64,000 nt of DNA, from the NCBI RefSeq assembly GCF_006442795.2, contig NZ_CP083957.1, positions 430,405 through 494,404 on the forward strand, read 5' to 3'. This document shows positions 17,672 through 26,313 of the stretch, piece by piece. The notes under the pieces are model-generated. The model had not been told where the DNA came from and ran no database searches. It saw only the letters and a list, made by a program, of their open reading frames with translations. This DNA is from Mesorhizobium sp. B1-1-8. Its GTDB lineage: Bacteria; Pseudomonadota; Alphaproteobacteria; Rhizobiales; Rhizobiaceae. Both the position numbers and the translations under genes were made by a program. Numbering within the stretch: position 1 is the stretch's first letter; every line of letters starts with the position of its first letter.

Positions 17672-18273
17672 ACCAGCGTCCCGCCGCAGATCTTTCCGGC
17701 CTCCCGACCTTTGGACATGGTCCGCGCAGCCCGACCTGGTGGGGCACGCTCGGCTTCATGGCGTTGGAGGGCACAGGCTTCGCGCTAGCGGCCGGCGCCT
17801 ATCTGTATCTGGCGACGTTGTGGCCCAACTGGCGTCTGAGCGCTCCGGAACCCAATCATTGGCCGGGAACCATCGTGACGCTGCTTCTCATCGCCAGCCT
17901 GGTGCCCAACCACATCCTCAACGGATACGCCAAGGAATGCGCCATCGGGCCGGTGCGGATCGGCATGGTGGTGATGTCGCTGCTCGGCTTGGCGCCGCTC
18001 ATCGTGCGCTGGTTCGAATTTCCGGCGCTGAACATCTACTGGGACACGAACGCCTACGGCTCGATGCTGTGGGTGCTGCTTGGTCTGCACACTACGCATC
18101 TCATCACCGATGTCGGCGACACGATCGTTCTGACGGTGCTGATGTTCACACACCATGGCTATAGCGGCCGGCGCTTCGGCGATGTCGGGGACAATGTCTT
18201 CTACTGGGACTTCGTGGTCCTCACCTGGATCCCGATCTACCTGCTCATCTACTGGGTACCGAGGTTAGGCTGA
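17668..18273 (+). CDS. coxC: Cytochrome c oxidase subunit III
   Basis: A 201-residue membrane protein with about five helices, the shorter form usual in caa3 and ba3 operons. GLHTTHLITDVGD and the C-terminal YWDFVVLTWIPIYLLIYWVP match subunit III. It overlaps coxA by ATGA. It stabilises the core and proton uptake, without redox centres. Confidence 0.9.
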   Translation: MNQRPAADLSGLPTFGHGPRSPTWWGTLGFMALEGTGFALAAGAYLYLATLWPNWRLSAPEPNHWPGTIVTLLLIASLVPNHILNGYAKECAIGPVRIGMVVMSLLGLAPLIVRWFEFPALNIYWDTNAYGSMLWVLLGLHTTHLITDVGDTIVLTVLMFTHHGYSGRRFGDVGDNVFYWDFVVLTWIPIYLLIYWVPRLG

Positions 18274-18274
18274 G

Positions 18275-18616
18275 ATGCGCGCGCTGCGGCTAGGCACGTC
18301 CTGGGGTGGTCTTTTGTCAGGACCTCTGGCCTGGGCAATCTCGACGCAGCTGAATTACGCACTTGTGCCCTGGCAGTGCAACCGCCAGGTGCCGCTCGTG
18401 CTCCCGGCAGCGCTGTTGCTCGCAGTATTGTCGCTGCTTGGCGCCGGGCTGTCGTGGCGGGCGAAGCGGCAAGGCGGCGCTGCCTTCAAGCCGCAGCGCA
18501 CGCGCAGCACCGAGCGTTTCGTCGCCGATCTCGGCATCCTTGCGGCCCTGCTGTTTGCGCTCGTCATCGTCATGCAGGCAAGCGCCGCGCTCATCCTCGA
18601 CGAGTGTCTGCGATGA
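18275..18616 (+). CDS. Small membrane protein in the oxidase operon
   Basis: A 113-residue protein with three hydrophobic segments (about 10-30, 40-60, 85-107). PLAWAISTQLNYAL near the start is typical of short proteins found between coxC and ctaG in caa3 operons of proteobacteria. It starts one base after the coxC stop and overlaps ctaG by ATGA. A role in oxidase assembly or as an accessory subunit is likely; no catalytic motif is seen. Confidence 0.7.
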   Translation: MRALRLGTSWGGLLSGPLAWAISTQLNYALVPWQCNRQVPLVLPAALLLAVLSLLGAGLSWRAKRQGGAAFKPQRTRSTERFVADLGILAALLFALVIVMQASAALILDECLR

Positions 18617-19491
18617 GCTTCGAGGCCTTCTTCTCGACCTCGATCTGCTACGGCTCCGGCGCGCCCGACGCCGGATGGACGTTGGCGCTTCCCATCACGC
18701 TTCCCTTGGCAGCGCTCGCACTCATCTACGCGCTGGGCGCGGGCCGTCTATGGCGCCGCAGCGGCCGAGGCCGTCCGGAGCGGCTACGCCGAGCTCTGTT
18801 GTTCGCCGCCGGATGGAGCGTTCTGACTGTTGCGCTGGTCAGCCCGATCCATGCGCTCGGCGAGCGGGTGTTCTCAGCCCACATGATCGAGCACGAGTTG
18901 CTGATGGCCGTGGCGGCGCCTCTCCTTGTCGCCGCCTGCCCCGGCGCGGCCTTTATGTGGGCATTGCCGGCCACACTTCGCCGAGGCACGGGGAAGCTCA
19001 CCCATGGCAAGATGCTGCAGGCGCTCTGGGCCTTCGCCGCTCGCCCGCTCAATGCGACAGTCATTCATGGGATAGCGATCTGGATCTGGCACATTCCCAT
19101 CCTGTTCGAGGCAGCACTTCAGCAGGGCGTGCTGCATTATGTGCAACATGCGAGCTTCCTCGGCACTGCCTTGCTGTTCTGGTGGGTGCTTCTGCCGCGC
19201 TCTGGTCGACAGCAAACCTATGGCAGCTCCGTGATGCATCTTTTCTTCACCTCGCTGCACACCGGCCTGCTCGGCGTTCTCCTGTTGGTATCGCCAAAAC
19301 TCTGGTATCCGGACAATGCCTCCGGCGCCGCGCTTTGGGGCCTGAGCCCGATCGAAGACCAGCAGCTCGCCGGGCTCGTGATGTGGGTTCCGGCCGGACT
19401 GATCTACGGCGGAGCCGCCTTGCTGCTCGCCGGCTTCTGGATAAGCAGCAGCGGAACCAGGGAGGCAACGCATGCGCTCCGGCCTGGTTAG
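18613..19491 (+). CDS. ctaG: CtaG-type (caa3) cytochrome oxidase assembly membrane protein
   Basis: A 292-residue protein with about seven membrane helices. It has the caa3-CtaG family hallmarks: HMIEHELLMAVAAPLLVA, AIWIWHIPILFEAAL and HLFFTSLHTGLLGVLL with conserved histidines. It is thought to help insert copper into the oxidase. The ATG at 18613 overlaps the previous stop; the frame is open further upstream, but that part shows no family similarity. Confidence 0.88.
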   Translation: MSFEAFFSTSICYGSGAPDAGWTLALPITLPLAALALIYALGAGRLWRRSGRGRPERLRRALLFAAGWSVLTVALVSPIHALGERVFSAHMIEHELLMAVAAPLLVAACPGAAFMWALPATLRRGTGKLTHGKMLQALWAFAARPLNATVIHGIAIWIWHIPILFEAALQQGVLHYVQHASFLGTALLFWWVLLPRSGRQQTYGSSVMHLFFTSLHTGLLGVLLLVSPKLWYPDNASGAALWGLSPIEDQQLAGLVMWVPAGLIYGGAALLLAGFWISSSGTREATHALRPG

Positions 19492-19885
19492 GCTAATTGC
19501 CGGCGCTCTTGCCGCGATGCTGCTGCTGGCCGCGGTGACGGCGGCGGCCTTATGGACCGACCGGCTCGCGCGCGTCCGGCACGAGTCGGATGTGGCGACC
19601 GGCGGCGTGGGAGCGCGCGCCATTCCAATCATGACCGCCAATGGCTGCTCGGGCTGCCACACGATTGCCGGCGTGCCGGGCGCGCAAGGCCAAGTCGGGC
19701 CGCGCCTCGACGGCAGCCTCGCCGGCCGTGTCTATATTGGCGGCGTGCTGGCGAACAATCCCGAAAACCTGATCCGCTGGATCCGCTCGGCAAGGGAAAT
19801 CAACCCGCACACGGCGATGCCGTCGACGAGGATCACCGAACAGCAGGCGCGCGATATCGCGGCCTACTTATATGCCCTGAGATGA
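19472..19885 (+). CDS. Membrane-anchored cytochrome c
   Basis: A 137-residue protein with an N-terminal membrane anchor or signal (residues 8-27) and one haem c site, Cys59-SG-Cys62-His63. The probable Met ligand is in HTAMPSTR. It overlaps ctaG by 20 bases and ends the operon; its stop abuts the stop of the convergent ABC permease. It may link the dehydrogenase cytochrome, or the bc1 complex, to the oxidase. Confidence 0.85.
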   Translation: MRSGLVRLIAGALAAMLLLAAVTAAALWTDRLARVRHESDVATGGVGARAIPIMTANGCSGCHTIAGVPGAQGQVGPRLDGSLAGRVYIGGVLANNPENLIRWIRSAREINPHTAMPSTRITEQQARDIAAYLYALR

Positions 19886-20692
19886 TCAACCCTCGCCGCC
19901 ACGCCGTGACCACAAGCCGCGGCCTGGATCGTAGCCGACCACCGCCGCCAGGAAGAATGCCAACAGGCAGGCAAGAACGATGAGGGCGGAAATAGGATCG
20001 AGCCGCAGGTAGAGGGCGAAGCGGATCAGCTCCACCGCCGAGCTGAATGGGTTCCAGGCAGAGATTGTCGCCAGCACCGGACCGGCTTCGGCGAGCCGCC
20101 AGATCGGATAGAGCGCCGTCGAAGCGAAGAACATCGGGAAAATGACGAAATTCATCACGCCTGCGAAGTTCTCCATCTGGGTGCATATCGAGGAAACCAG
20201 CAGGCCGAAGGCGCCCAGCATAAGACCCGACAGAACCAGGGCCGGAAACACGGCAATGTAACCGAGCATTGGCGGCCGCACGTCCCACCAACGCGCTACG
20301 AACAGGAACAGATAGACCAGCGGCAGGCCGACGATCACGCTGGCCAGAAGGCGCGCGGCAAGCAGGTACCAACGCGGCAACGGCGCCGTCAGCAACAGGC
20401 GCATGCTGCCCATCTCGCGGTCGTAGACCATGGCCAGCGAGCTTGCCATGGCATGGAACAGCAGCATCATGGCTGCCAGCCCCGGGACCACATAGACCTC
20501 GTAGAGGACATAGGTCTGGTAGGGCGGCGTGATCGACAGGCCGAGCACCGAACGGAAGCCGGCGGCGAAGATCGCCAGCCAGACCAGCGGCCGCATCATC
20601 GCGGAGAACAGGCGCGCGCGCTGCCGCAGCGTGCGCAGTAGTTCTCGCCGCAAGATGCCCTCGAACGCCCGCAATGCGTGGTAGACCTTCAT
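19886..20692 (-). CDS. ABC transporter permease of the PQQ-alcohol system
   Basis: A 268-residue ABC-2 type membrane protein with six helices. PLVWLAIFAAGFR lies near the start, and the ABC-2 family C-terminal signature SSICTQMENFAGVMNFVIFP is present. It overlaps the ATPase gene by ATGA. Together with the ATPase and upstream binding protein it forms the export-type system often found beside PQQ alcohol dehydrogenases; the substrate is unknown. Confidence 0.85.
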   Translation of the reverse strand: MKVYHALRAFEGILRRELLRTLRQRARLFSAMMRPLVWLAIFAAGFRSVLGLSITPPYQTYVLYEVYVVPGLAAMMLLFHAMASSLAMVYDREMGSMRLLLTAPLPRWYLLAARLLASVIVGLPLVYLFLFVARWWDVRPPMLGYIAVFPALVLSGLMLGAFGLLVSSICTQMENFAGVMNFVIFPMFFASTALYPIWRLAEAGPVLATISAWNPFSSAVELIRFALYLRLDPISALIVLACLLAFFLAAVVGYDPGRGLWSRRGGEG

Positions 20693-21414
20693 GGCGACCC
20701 CGTCAGCAAGGCGAATGCCTCCGCGATGGTTTCGACACCCAGCTCGGGCGCGATGCGATCCGCCCGGCCGGCCCAGCATACCTTGCCCCGATCCAGCACC
20801 ACGACATCGTCGTCGGCTGCCACCTCTTCGAGGAAATGCGTCGCCCACAGAACGGCAATTCCACGCTCTCGGCAAAGCTTCCTCACATGCTGTTCGAGCG
20901 CGCGCCGTCCCGGCACGTCGAGCCCGGCGGTCGGCTCGTCGAGAAGCAGAAGGCGGGGCCCATGCATCAGCGCGCGCGCGATCTCCACGCGCCGGCGCTG
21001 GCCGCCGGACAGCGAGCGGACGGGATCGTCGATCCTGTCCAGCACCTCCAGGCGGCTGAGTTCCTCCATAGAGCGCCGCTTGCTCAGATCCGTGGGAAGC
21101 CCATGCAGGGCCGCGTGGTATCGCAGGTTCTCGCCGGCCGTCAGATCGAGATCGAGAGTAGGCAGTTGAAAGACGATGCCCATTTGGGCGAGCGCGGCGG
21201 AAGGATTGGCATTCATGGCCTGGCCGAAGACCTGCACCGATCCTGCTCGCGCGTGATAAAGTCCGGTGATCAGTGAGAACAAAGTCGTCTTGCCGGCGCC
21301 GTTGCGTCCAAGCAGGATGCACACCCTGCCTTCAGCCACAGCGAAGGAGACGCCCTGGAGAACCCGCTGGCTTGCGAAACTGTGGCCCAGATCCTCGACC
21401 GACAGGGCGTTCAT
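20689..21414 (-). CDS. ABC transporter ATP-binding protein of the PQQ-alcohol system
   Basis: A 241-residue ATPase: Walker A GRNGAGKT, signature LSGGQRRRVEIARAL, Walker B LLLLDEPTAGLD, switch histidine in WATHFLEE. The start at ATG 21414 overlaps the beta-propeller stop; a start at 21435 is possible but lies inside the neighbour. It matches the family annotated as the ATP-binding subunit of the PQQ-dependent alcohol dehydrogenase system. Confidence 0.88.
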   Translation of the reverse strand: MNALSVEDLGHSFASQRVLQGVSFAVAEGRVCILLGRNGAGKTTLFSLITGLYHARAGSVQVFGQAMNANPSAALAQMGIVFQLPTLDLDLTAGENLRYHAALHGLPTDLSKRRSMEELSRLEVLDRIDDPVRSLSGGQRRRVEIARALMHGPRLLLLDEPTAGLDVPGRRALEQHVRKLCRERGIAVLWATHFLEEVAADDDVVVLDRGKVCWAGRADRIAPELGVETIAEAFALLTGSP

Positions 21415-22373
21415 GGCCCAATCACGACGCCCCACGGGCCGCGCCCCACCGGCAATGATTTCACCACCTCCTGATCCTGCAGGTCGATGAAGGAGATGTC
21501 GCCGGAGTTGCCGTTGGCGCTGATAAGACGTTTCTGGTCATCCGAGAGCGCGACATGCCAGGGCCGCTGGCCGACGAGATAGAGGCGCCGCACCGCGAGT
21601 GTCTTGGTATCGACCTGTGCAACTCTGTTGGCCGGGCCGAGCGCCACATAGGCGGTGGCGCCGTCGCGTGAGATCTCGATGCCGACCGCTTGCACGCCCT
21701 CGCGGCGGATCCCCGGCACCTCGAATTGTATCTTGCCGACTTGCTCGCGCGTTCCCGTGTCGAAAACCGTGACCGTACCGCGGATCTCCGAGGACACCCA
21801 CAATCGCTTGCCGTCCGGCGAGAAGGCGGCCGCGCGCGGCCGCGTGTCAACCAGCACGTTGTCGATGAGGTCCAGCGTGCGGGCATCGATCAGATGAACC
21901 ATGCTCGTGGTCTCGGAGGTGCAGGCCACGGTGCTGCCATCGGCGCTGACCGCCATGCCCTCCGGTTCGACCCCGACGTCCACCGTGCCTATGACCTTAC
22001 CTGCGGCGATATCCACTATGGAGACCAAATTGTCGTTCTCGTTGGCCACAAAGAGCCGCTTGCCGTCCGGATGGGCGACGAAGAATTCCGGATCAGCACC
22101 CGAGGGCAATTGGCCAACCACCTGCCGCTTGGCGAGATCGACCACGTCAATGCGGTTGTCGTCGCCTTCGGCAACGAACAATGCTTTTTTGTCGACGGAA
22201 AGCGCGATTCCGCGCGGGCGCCGGCCGACATCGATCGTTGCCGACAGGGTCATCGCCGCCCCATCGACAACCGAGACCGTGTTGTCCTGCTCGTTGGAGA
22301 CATAGATCGTCTCCGCGGCGGCAGGAGCAGCGAACCCGACGACCGCCAGCAGCAGCGCGATCAGAACTTGCAT
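21411..22373 (-). CDS. YVTN-type beta-propeller protein of PQQ-dependent catabolism
   Basis: A 320-residue exported protein (signal peptide to about residue 22, PAAAE). It is built of about seven repeats of the kind TIYVSNEQDNTVSVVD and RLFVANENDNLVSIVD. This is the YVTN/NHL propeller family linked to PQQ alcohol oxidation gene sets. It may be a periplasmic scaffold or partner of the ABC system. The start overlaps the end of the binding-protein gene by 13 bases. Confidence 0.88.
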   Translation of the reverse strand: MQVLIALLLAVVGFAAPAAAETIYVSNEQDNTVSVVDGAAMTLSATIDVGRRPRGIALSVDKKALFVAEGDDNRIDVVDLAKRQVVGQLPSGADPEFFVAHPDGKRLFVANENDNLVSIVDIAAGKVIGTVDVGVEPEGMAVSADGSTVACTSETTSMVHLIDARTLDLIDNVLVDTRPRAAAFSPDGKRLWVSSEIRGTVTVFDTGTREQVGKIQFEVPGIRREGVQAVGIEISRDGATAYVALGPANRVAQVDTKTLAVRRLYLVGQRPWHVALSDDQKRLISANGNSGDISFIDLQDQEVVKSLPVGRGPWGVVIGP

Positions 22374-23581
22374 GTGCTCTCCTCGAGGTCGATGCCCAGC
22401 GTGTCGAGCGGGGTTCGCTGGTGCAGAAAGCCCGGCTGAGGCGAGCTGGAGACAAGTAGCCGGGCGCCGGCGATCAGAATGGGCTGGCGCATCTGCCCGT
22501 TCCACGGACGGAAACTCAGCCCCTGCCCCTTGAAGCCAGCAAGAAGGAAGTCCTCGCCGTGCAGATACTTTCCGATCGCAATCGGGTCGAGACTGTGCAC
22601 GCGCGTTGCCGCCTCGCCGATGCTTCGCAGCGCAAGCCAGGCGGCGTAGTCGCTTGCCAGCATCCAGCGTCCGGCCTGCTTGTGGAAGCGATCCTGAAGT
22701 TGTGCGGCGCCCCACTCTTCGTTGACCGCGCTCCAGCCGGTCGCGACCAGGCCCTGCGTCCCGACCACCGGCCTCGCAAGAGCGGTGCGCCCCTCGAGAA
22801 AAGCGCCAAATTCATCGGCCTCATCGGCAACGACGAGCACATCATAGTCGCCGACCTGTGTGGCAGCAGGGATCTCGGTCTGCAGTGTGACATGTCCAGT
22901 GTCGGCGCGCCCGTTGGCCGGCCTGAAGGTCCAGGGCTGGTCGATAGTGATCTCTGCTCCGAAACGTGCCGCGGCGCGTCGAAAGGCAACCGCCATCGCC
23001 TGGTCCTCGGGATGCGGCCCGACCAGCAGGAACCAATGCTGCCAGCGCTTCCAGACGAGATATTGCGCCAGCCCGTCAGCGAGCATCGCGCGGCTCGGAA
23101 TGGTGTGCAGCACGTTATTGCGGCAATCCTCCTGGCGGAGCCGCTCGTCAAGAGCGCGACTATTGAATAGAGTCATTCTCTCGGCGCCTGGGGCGTCGCT
23201 CGCCTGCAGCAACCGGTCGGCATCGAGATCGGCCACGACGAAGCTGATGCCCGCGGCTGCGAATTCCCTAACCGCTTCGGCTGGGGTCTCGCCAGGCTTG
23301 AGGACAATTTCGTGCAACCGGAATTGCTGACTGAGAAAGCGGCCGGTGCTGACATCGTCGGCGATGCCGAGCCGGGCACCTTGCAGGCCGTCGTCTGTGA
23401 CGACCTCGTCTAATGGCCCGAGGGGCAGAGGTGGTTTGCGCTGTTCGCCGAGATAACCGATCACCAACGTCTGCGGCTCGGCCAGCCCGGGCGGGGCCAT
23501 GGCGAGCAGCATGAGAAACGCCAGCGCCAGTCGCATCCGGCTCAGGTCGGGCAAGCCAAGTTGGACGTTCAATATCGGCAC
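22361..23581 (-). CDS. Substrate-binding protein of the PQQ-alcohol ABC system
   Basis: A 406-residue type I periplasmic binding-protein fold (the family of branched-chain amino-acid binders), with a signal peptide around residues 16-36 (LMLLAMAPPGLAEPQ). Features include LVIGYLGEQRKPPLPLGPLD and HTIPSRAMLADGLAQYLVWK. I use GTG 23581 because GGAG lies six bases before it; ATG 23536 would give a cleaner signal peptide but lacks a ribosome site. First gene of the operon. Confidence 0.85.
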   Translation of the reverse strand: MPILNVQLGLPDLSRMRLALAFLMLLAMAPPGLAEPQTLVIGYLGEQRKPPLPLGPLDEVVTDDGLQGARLGIADDVSTGRFLSQQFRLHEIVLKPGETPAEAVREFAAAGISFVVADLDADRLLQASDAPGAERMTLFNSRALDERLRQEDCRNNVLHTIPSRAMLADGLAQYLVWKRWQHWFLLVGPHPEDQAMAVAFRRAAARFGAEITIDQPWTFRPANGRADTGHVTLQTEIPAATQVGDYDVLVVADEADEFGAFLEGRTALARPVVGTQGLVATGWSAVNEEWGAAQLQDRFHKQAGRWMLASDYAAWLALRSIGEAATRVHSLDPIAIGKYLHGEDFLLAGFKGQGLSFRPWNGQMRQPILIAGARLLVSSSPQPGFLHQRTPLDTLGIDLEESTCKF

Positions 23582-23650
23582 GGGGACTCCAGGACAGGAG
23601 CGACCCTAATGTTTTGAAAGAAGGAATGTTCCTGGATTGACGCGAACCGA

Positions 23651-23679
23651 GCCCGCCCCGTTCCATAATCGGGGCGGGC
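23651..23679. terminator. Strong GC hairpin in the leader of the ABC operon
   Basis: A perfect 10-bp stem (GCCCGCCCCG/CGGGGCGGGC) with a 9-base loop and no T-run. It lies between the promoter-like site at 23721 and the binding-protein start. It could end the DUF892 transcript or act as a leader element. Confidence 0.5.
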
Positions 23680-23720
23680 CCAAGCTTTCGACCGGTGGAG
23701 GGAGGACCGGCCGCGACCCT

Positions 23721-23745
23721 AACAGCTGGAAATCCCGATTGTTCC
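23721..23745 (-). promoter_or_regulatory. EcfG-type promoter before the PQQ ABC operon
   Basis: Minus strand GGAAC, 16 bases, TGTT, 140 bases before the GTG at 23581. The transcript would pass through the hairpin at 23651-23679. Confidence 0.45.
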
Positions 23746-23764
23746 CGGGTGCGGTCCGCCCAAG

Positions 23765-24274
23765 TCAGCGTTTCGCGCTGTTGCTGTCGGCGTCGGCCCG
23801 CGTCAGGAACTTTTGCGTGACTTGCGGCAAGTTGCTCTTCAGCCACTCGGCCATAGCTTCCTCTTCGCGCAGGTTTTGTTCGCAAACTTGGGCAATTTCA
23901 GCCTCGCCCGCGGCGTTGGCCGCGGCGATGAGGATCGTATAGGACGCGATCTCCATATGTTCGAATGTATAGCTCGCCAGAGAGCCTTTCATGACCTCAT
24001 CGCCGGCGAACACGCCGCTGATCGACTGCGCCGTGGCGGTCAGCTTGCCGCCTGCGTCCTTCAGGACGGAGGACCCTTCGTCAAGTTCGTCCAGGCAAGT
24101 CTTTAGCCGTCTTGCCTGCTCCTTCGTCTCTTCCAAGTGAGTGCGAACTCGCCCGCTGAGTTCCGGATAGTTCTCTATCCGGCTCAGTTGGCCGGACAGC
24201 ATCGTCTCTGCTTGCTCCTCCATGGCATGGGCATCCCTCAGCCATTGGACCAGCCATTCGCGTGATTCAGACAT
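23765..24274 (-). CDS. DUF892 ferritin-like stress protein (YciF/YciE type)
   Basis: A 169-residue all-helical protein, MSESREWLVQWLRDAHAMEE. Conserved Glu/His positions typical of ferritin-like diiron proteins are seen in EEQAE, HLEETKEQ and YTFEHMEIASY. DUF892 members are induced by osmotic, oxidative or stationary-phase stress; their chemistry is not settled. It is the last gene of a five-gene run starting at 26287, 72 bases after the DUF3618 gene. A second, more distant DUF892 gene is at 30546. Confidence 0.85.
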   Translation of the reverse strand: MSESREWLVQWLRDAHAMEEQAETMLSGQLSRIENYPELSGRVRTHLEETKEQARRLKTCLDELDEGSSVLKDAGGKLTATAQSISGVFAGDEVMKGSLASYTFEHMEIASYTILIAAANAAGEAEIAQVCEQNLREEEAMAEWLKSNLPQVTQKFLTRADADSNSAKR

Positions 24275-24346
24275 CGTTGTCTCCCTGGATTAAAATAGCC
24301 GCACCGCTGATGATGCGGATCCTCCAACTCGTTGGTCGAAATACAA

Positions 24347-25213
24347 CTAGGAGGTCTTGCCCGGCGAGGGTTCGGCGTCGGAAAGCTTCTCGCGGGCGGA
24401 TTCATCGGTCTTGTTGGCGGCCGCCTTCACGACTTGGCTGACCTTGTCGGCCAGCGTACCTTCGCTCGCCGCCTGCCGCTCGGCTTCGTCGCTCGCCGTC
24501 TGGCCGGCTTCGGCCGCGACTTGCTTTGCAGCATCGAGGCCTTCTTTCAAAGTATCTTCGGCACTGTCCCGAAGCCTCTCGCGATAGGCACCCAATCGCT
24601 GGTCCTCGAACTCTGTGTGGGGCAGCATGGCGCCGATCGCGGCTCCGACTGCGAGACCGACAGCAGCTACCGCAAGAGGCTGATCCTGCAAAAGCTCCTG
24701 CGCGGAATGGCTGGCGCTCGTGGCCATATCGGCCGTAGCTGCCGTCGAGTTCGTGAGCGTGCGAGCTGCCCTGCTTGCCATGTCCGACACTGTGCCGGCT
24801 GCTTCGCTTGCCATTCCAGAAACGGTTCCGGCCGCCCCGCTGGCCGCTTCGGCAAGAGAGCCTGCCGCATCCGAAGCCGTCGAACCCACGCCAGCGCCGA
24901 ATGCTGCGTGGTCGAGGCCATGACCGCGCCGCGCCGCGGCACCGGTCGCAGCCGCAACGGCGGAAGTGCCGCTGCCCAACATCAGCCAGGCCAGACCCGC
25001 GCCGATCACGGTCAACGGCAACGGATTGTCCCGCACTTGGGCCTTCAGGTTGTGGAGCATGTCGGAGCCAGCGCCACCCCTGAAAAGCCCAGTGAATTCG
25101 TCGAAGATCTGCCCGGGGGTCATCTTGTCGCGAATGGAGTCGGCGGTCGCCACCACCCTTGCGCGCGTGGCTTCCGCCTCGCGTTCGAGCTCGGCTGCGG
25201 ATTTCTCGGTCAT
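24347..25213 (-). CDS. DUF3618 membrane-associated stress protein
   Basis: A 288-residue protein begins with a DUF3618 domain (SAAELEREAEATRARVVATA, then SIRDKMTPGQIFDE) and a hydrophobic helix (PLPLTVIGAGLAWLMLGSG). A long Ala/Ser-rich coiled region has repeated AxGxVSxMAS units, and a second hydrophobic stretch (VAAVGLAVGAAIGAMLPH) precedes a charged tail. It overlaps the holin-like gene by ATGA. Such genes form envelope-stress sets with holin-like and Ndi-like genes in rhizobia. Confidence 0.85.
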   Translation of the reverse strand: MTEKSAAELEREAEATRARVVATADSIRDKMTPGQIFDEFTGLFRGGAGSDMLHNLKAQVRDNPLPLTVIGAGLAWLMLGSGTSAVAAATGAAARRGHGLDHAAFGAGVGSTASDAAGSLAEAASGAAGTVSGMASEAAGTVSDMASRAARTLTNSTAATADMATSASHSAQELLQDQPLAVAAVGLAVGAAIGAMLPHTEFEDQRLGAYRERLRDSAEDTLKEGLDAAKQVAAEAGQTASDEAERQAASEGTLADKVSQVVKAAANKTDESAREKLSDAEPSPGKTS

Positions 25214-25602
25214 TTCGCTTGTCCCTTGATCACGTTCACGTCACGCTTGAGCTGTTCCTGTGTGCGGTCCGGCGCGAGCTCGGAGGGCGCCATGCTTGCC
25301 ATGCCGGTCCGCAACAGGATCACGCCCAGCACGGCAACCACCACGCCGACGAGCAAAGCGGACCACCCGGCGCCCAGACCAAGGCGTGCCAGCGCGATAA
25401 CGAGCGCCTGCAACAAAACCAGCAGCGCTGCGAGCAGGCATATCGCGCCGCCCAGCACCTCGACGGCGCCTGCGCCGGCCTTGGTCGCCTTCTCCGAGAT
25501 TTCCGCTCTTAGGAGCCTGGCCTCCGTTTGCACGAGCGTGCTCACCTGTTGCGCCAGATCGGCGACCAAAGTGCCGAGACTTGGGCTGTCCTGAGTGTTC
25601 AT
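25210..25602 (-). CDS. Phage holin-like (DUF1469/YqjE-type) membrane protein
   Basis: A 130-residue protein has an N-terminal coiled segment (LVADLAQQVSTLVQTEARLL) and two membrane helices (about 55-80 and 85-110). That is the layout of the Actinobacterial holin-X/YqjE family. It probably sits in the inner membrane as part of a stress-induced envelope module. It overlaps both neighbours by ATGA. Confidence 0.85.
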   Translation of the reverse strand: MNTQDSPSLGTLVADLAQQVSTLVQTEARLLRAEISEKATKAGAGAVEVLGGAICLLAALLVLLQALVIALARLGLGAGWSALLVGVVVAVLGVILLRTGMASMAPSELAPDRTQEQLKRDVNVIKGQAK

Positions 25603-26204
25603 TCCTTTAGCTCCGCTGCCTTCTTGGGAACGCCGCCGTCGAAGCCCCAGGTGGATGCCGCGTCATCCGACGGTCCGCTGGTTTGCCCGCCGGCCTGCCA
25701 TGGCCCGGCTGTGCCCTGCGTCGGGCGGCCCGTGCCAGTCGGCGAAGCCTTTATGAAGCGACCGAGGGCCAATCCTGCCAGAACCGAACCGGCAAGAAGC
25801 GTTCCAGGATTCTGGCGGCCGAAGGACTGAACGTCTTCCAGTACCTGACCGAACGGCTTTTCCCTTAAGGACGACGAAAGCCTTTCCAAGCCGCCAGCGG
25901 CATCCAGCATGAATTTCGAAGCAGCCTTTTGATCCTTGTTGGCCAGGTGATCGCTCGCCGCCCGCAACGCCCCGCCGAGTGCCGCCAGGCTCGATCCGAT
26001 ATCACGCTGCCTATCCTCGGCCTTTTCGGATAGGACGTTTTGGGCCTCGGCGGCGTAGGCCCCCGCCCTGCGAGCGACCTCGTCGCGGCCATCGTGGAGT
26101 GCCTCGCTGGCGCTTTGGGTTTCTTGCTGGATTCGGTCAGAAACTTCGTCCTTTGCCTTGGCAAAATCGGCGGACTCGCGGGCCCGATCATCATCGCGCT
26201 GCAT
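25599..26204 (-). CDS. Nutrient-deprivation-induced-like membrane protein
   Basis: A 201-residue protein has a charged coiled-coil N-terminal part (residues 1-130) and one membrane helix (GTLLAGSVLAGLALGRFI, about 140-157). A polar tail follows. It resembles rhizobial nutrient-deprivation-induced proteins. The ATG at 26204 has a strong ribosome site (AGGAGG), nine bases after the preceding small gene. Confidence 0.75.
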   Translation of the reverse strand: MQRDDDRARESADFAKAKDEVSDRIQQETQSASEALHDGRDEVARRAGAYAAEAQNVLSEKAEDRQRDIGSSLAALGGALRAASDHLANKDQKAASKFMLDAAGGLERLSSSLREKPFGQVLEDVQSFGRQNPGTLLAGSVLAGLALGRFIKASPTGTGRPTQGTAGPWQAGGQTSGPSDDAASTWGFDGGVPKKAAELKE

Positions 26205-26212
26205 GGTGCCTC

Positions 26213-26287
26213 CTAGTGAAAGCCGAGGAATGAAAGCACCGCGAGCACAACGACGATCAGACCGATGAGATAGATGACACTGTTCAT
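26213..26287 (-). CDS. 24-residue membrane peptide (MNSVIYL type)
   Basis: An ATG at 26287 encodes MNSVIYLIGLIVVVLAVLSF plus four residues, a single membrane helix with almost no polar part. The same kind of tiny peptide recurs in rhizobial genomes at the head of stress operons. It follows an EcfG-type promoter by 26 bases and precedes the Ndi-like gene by eight. Function is unknown. Confidence 0.75.
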   Translation of the reverse strand: MNSVIYLIGLIVVVLAVLSFLGFH

Positions 26288-26313
26288 GGCGCGGACTCCT
26301 CGATGGCAGTCCA

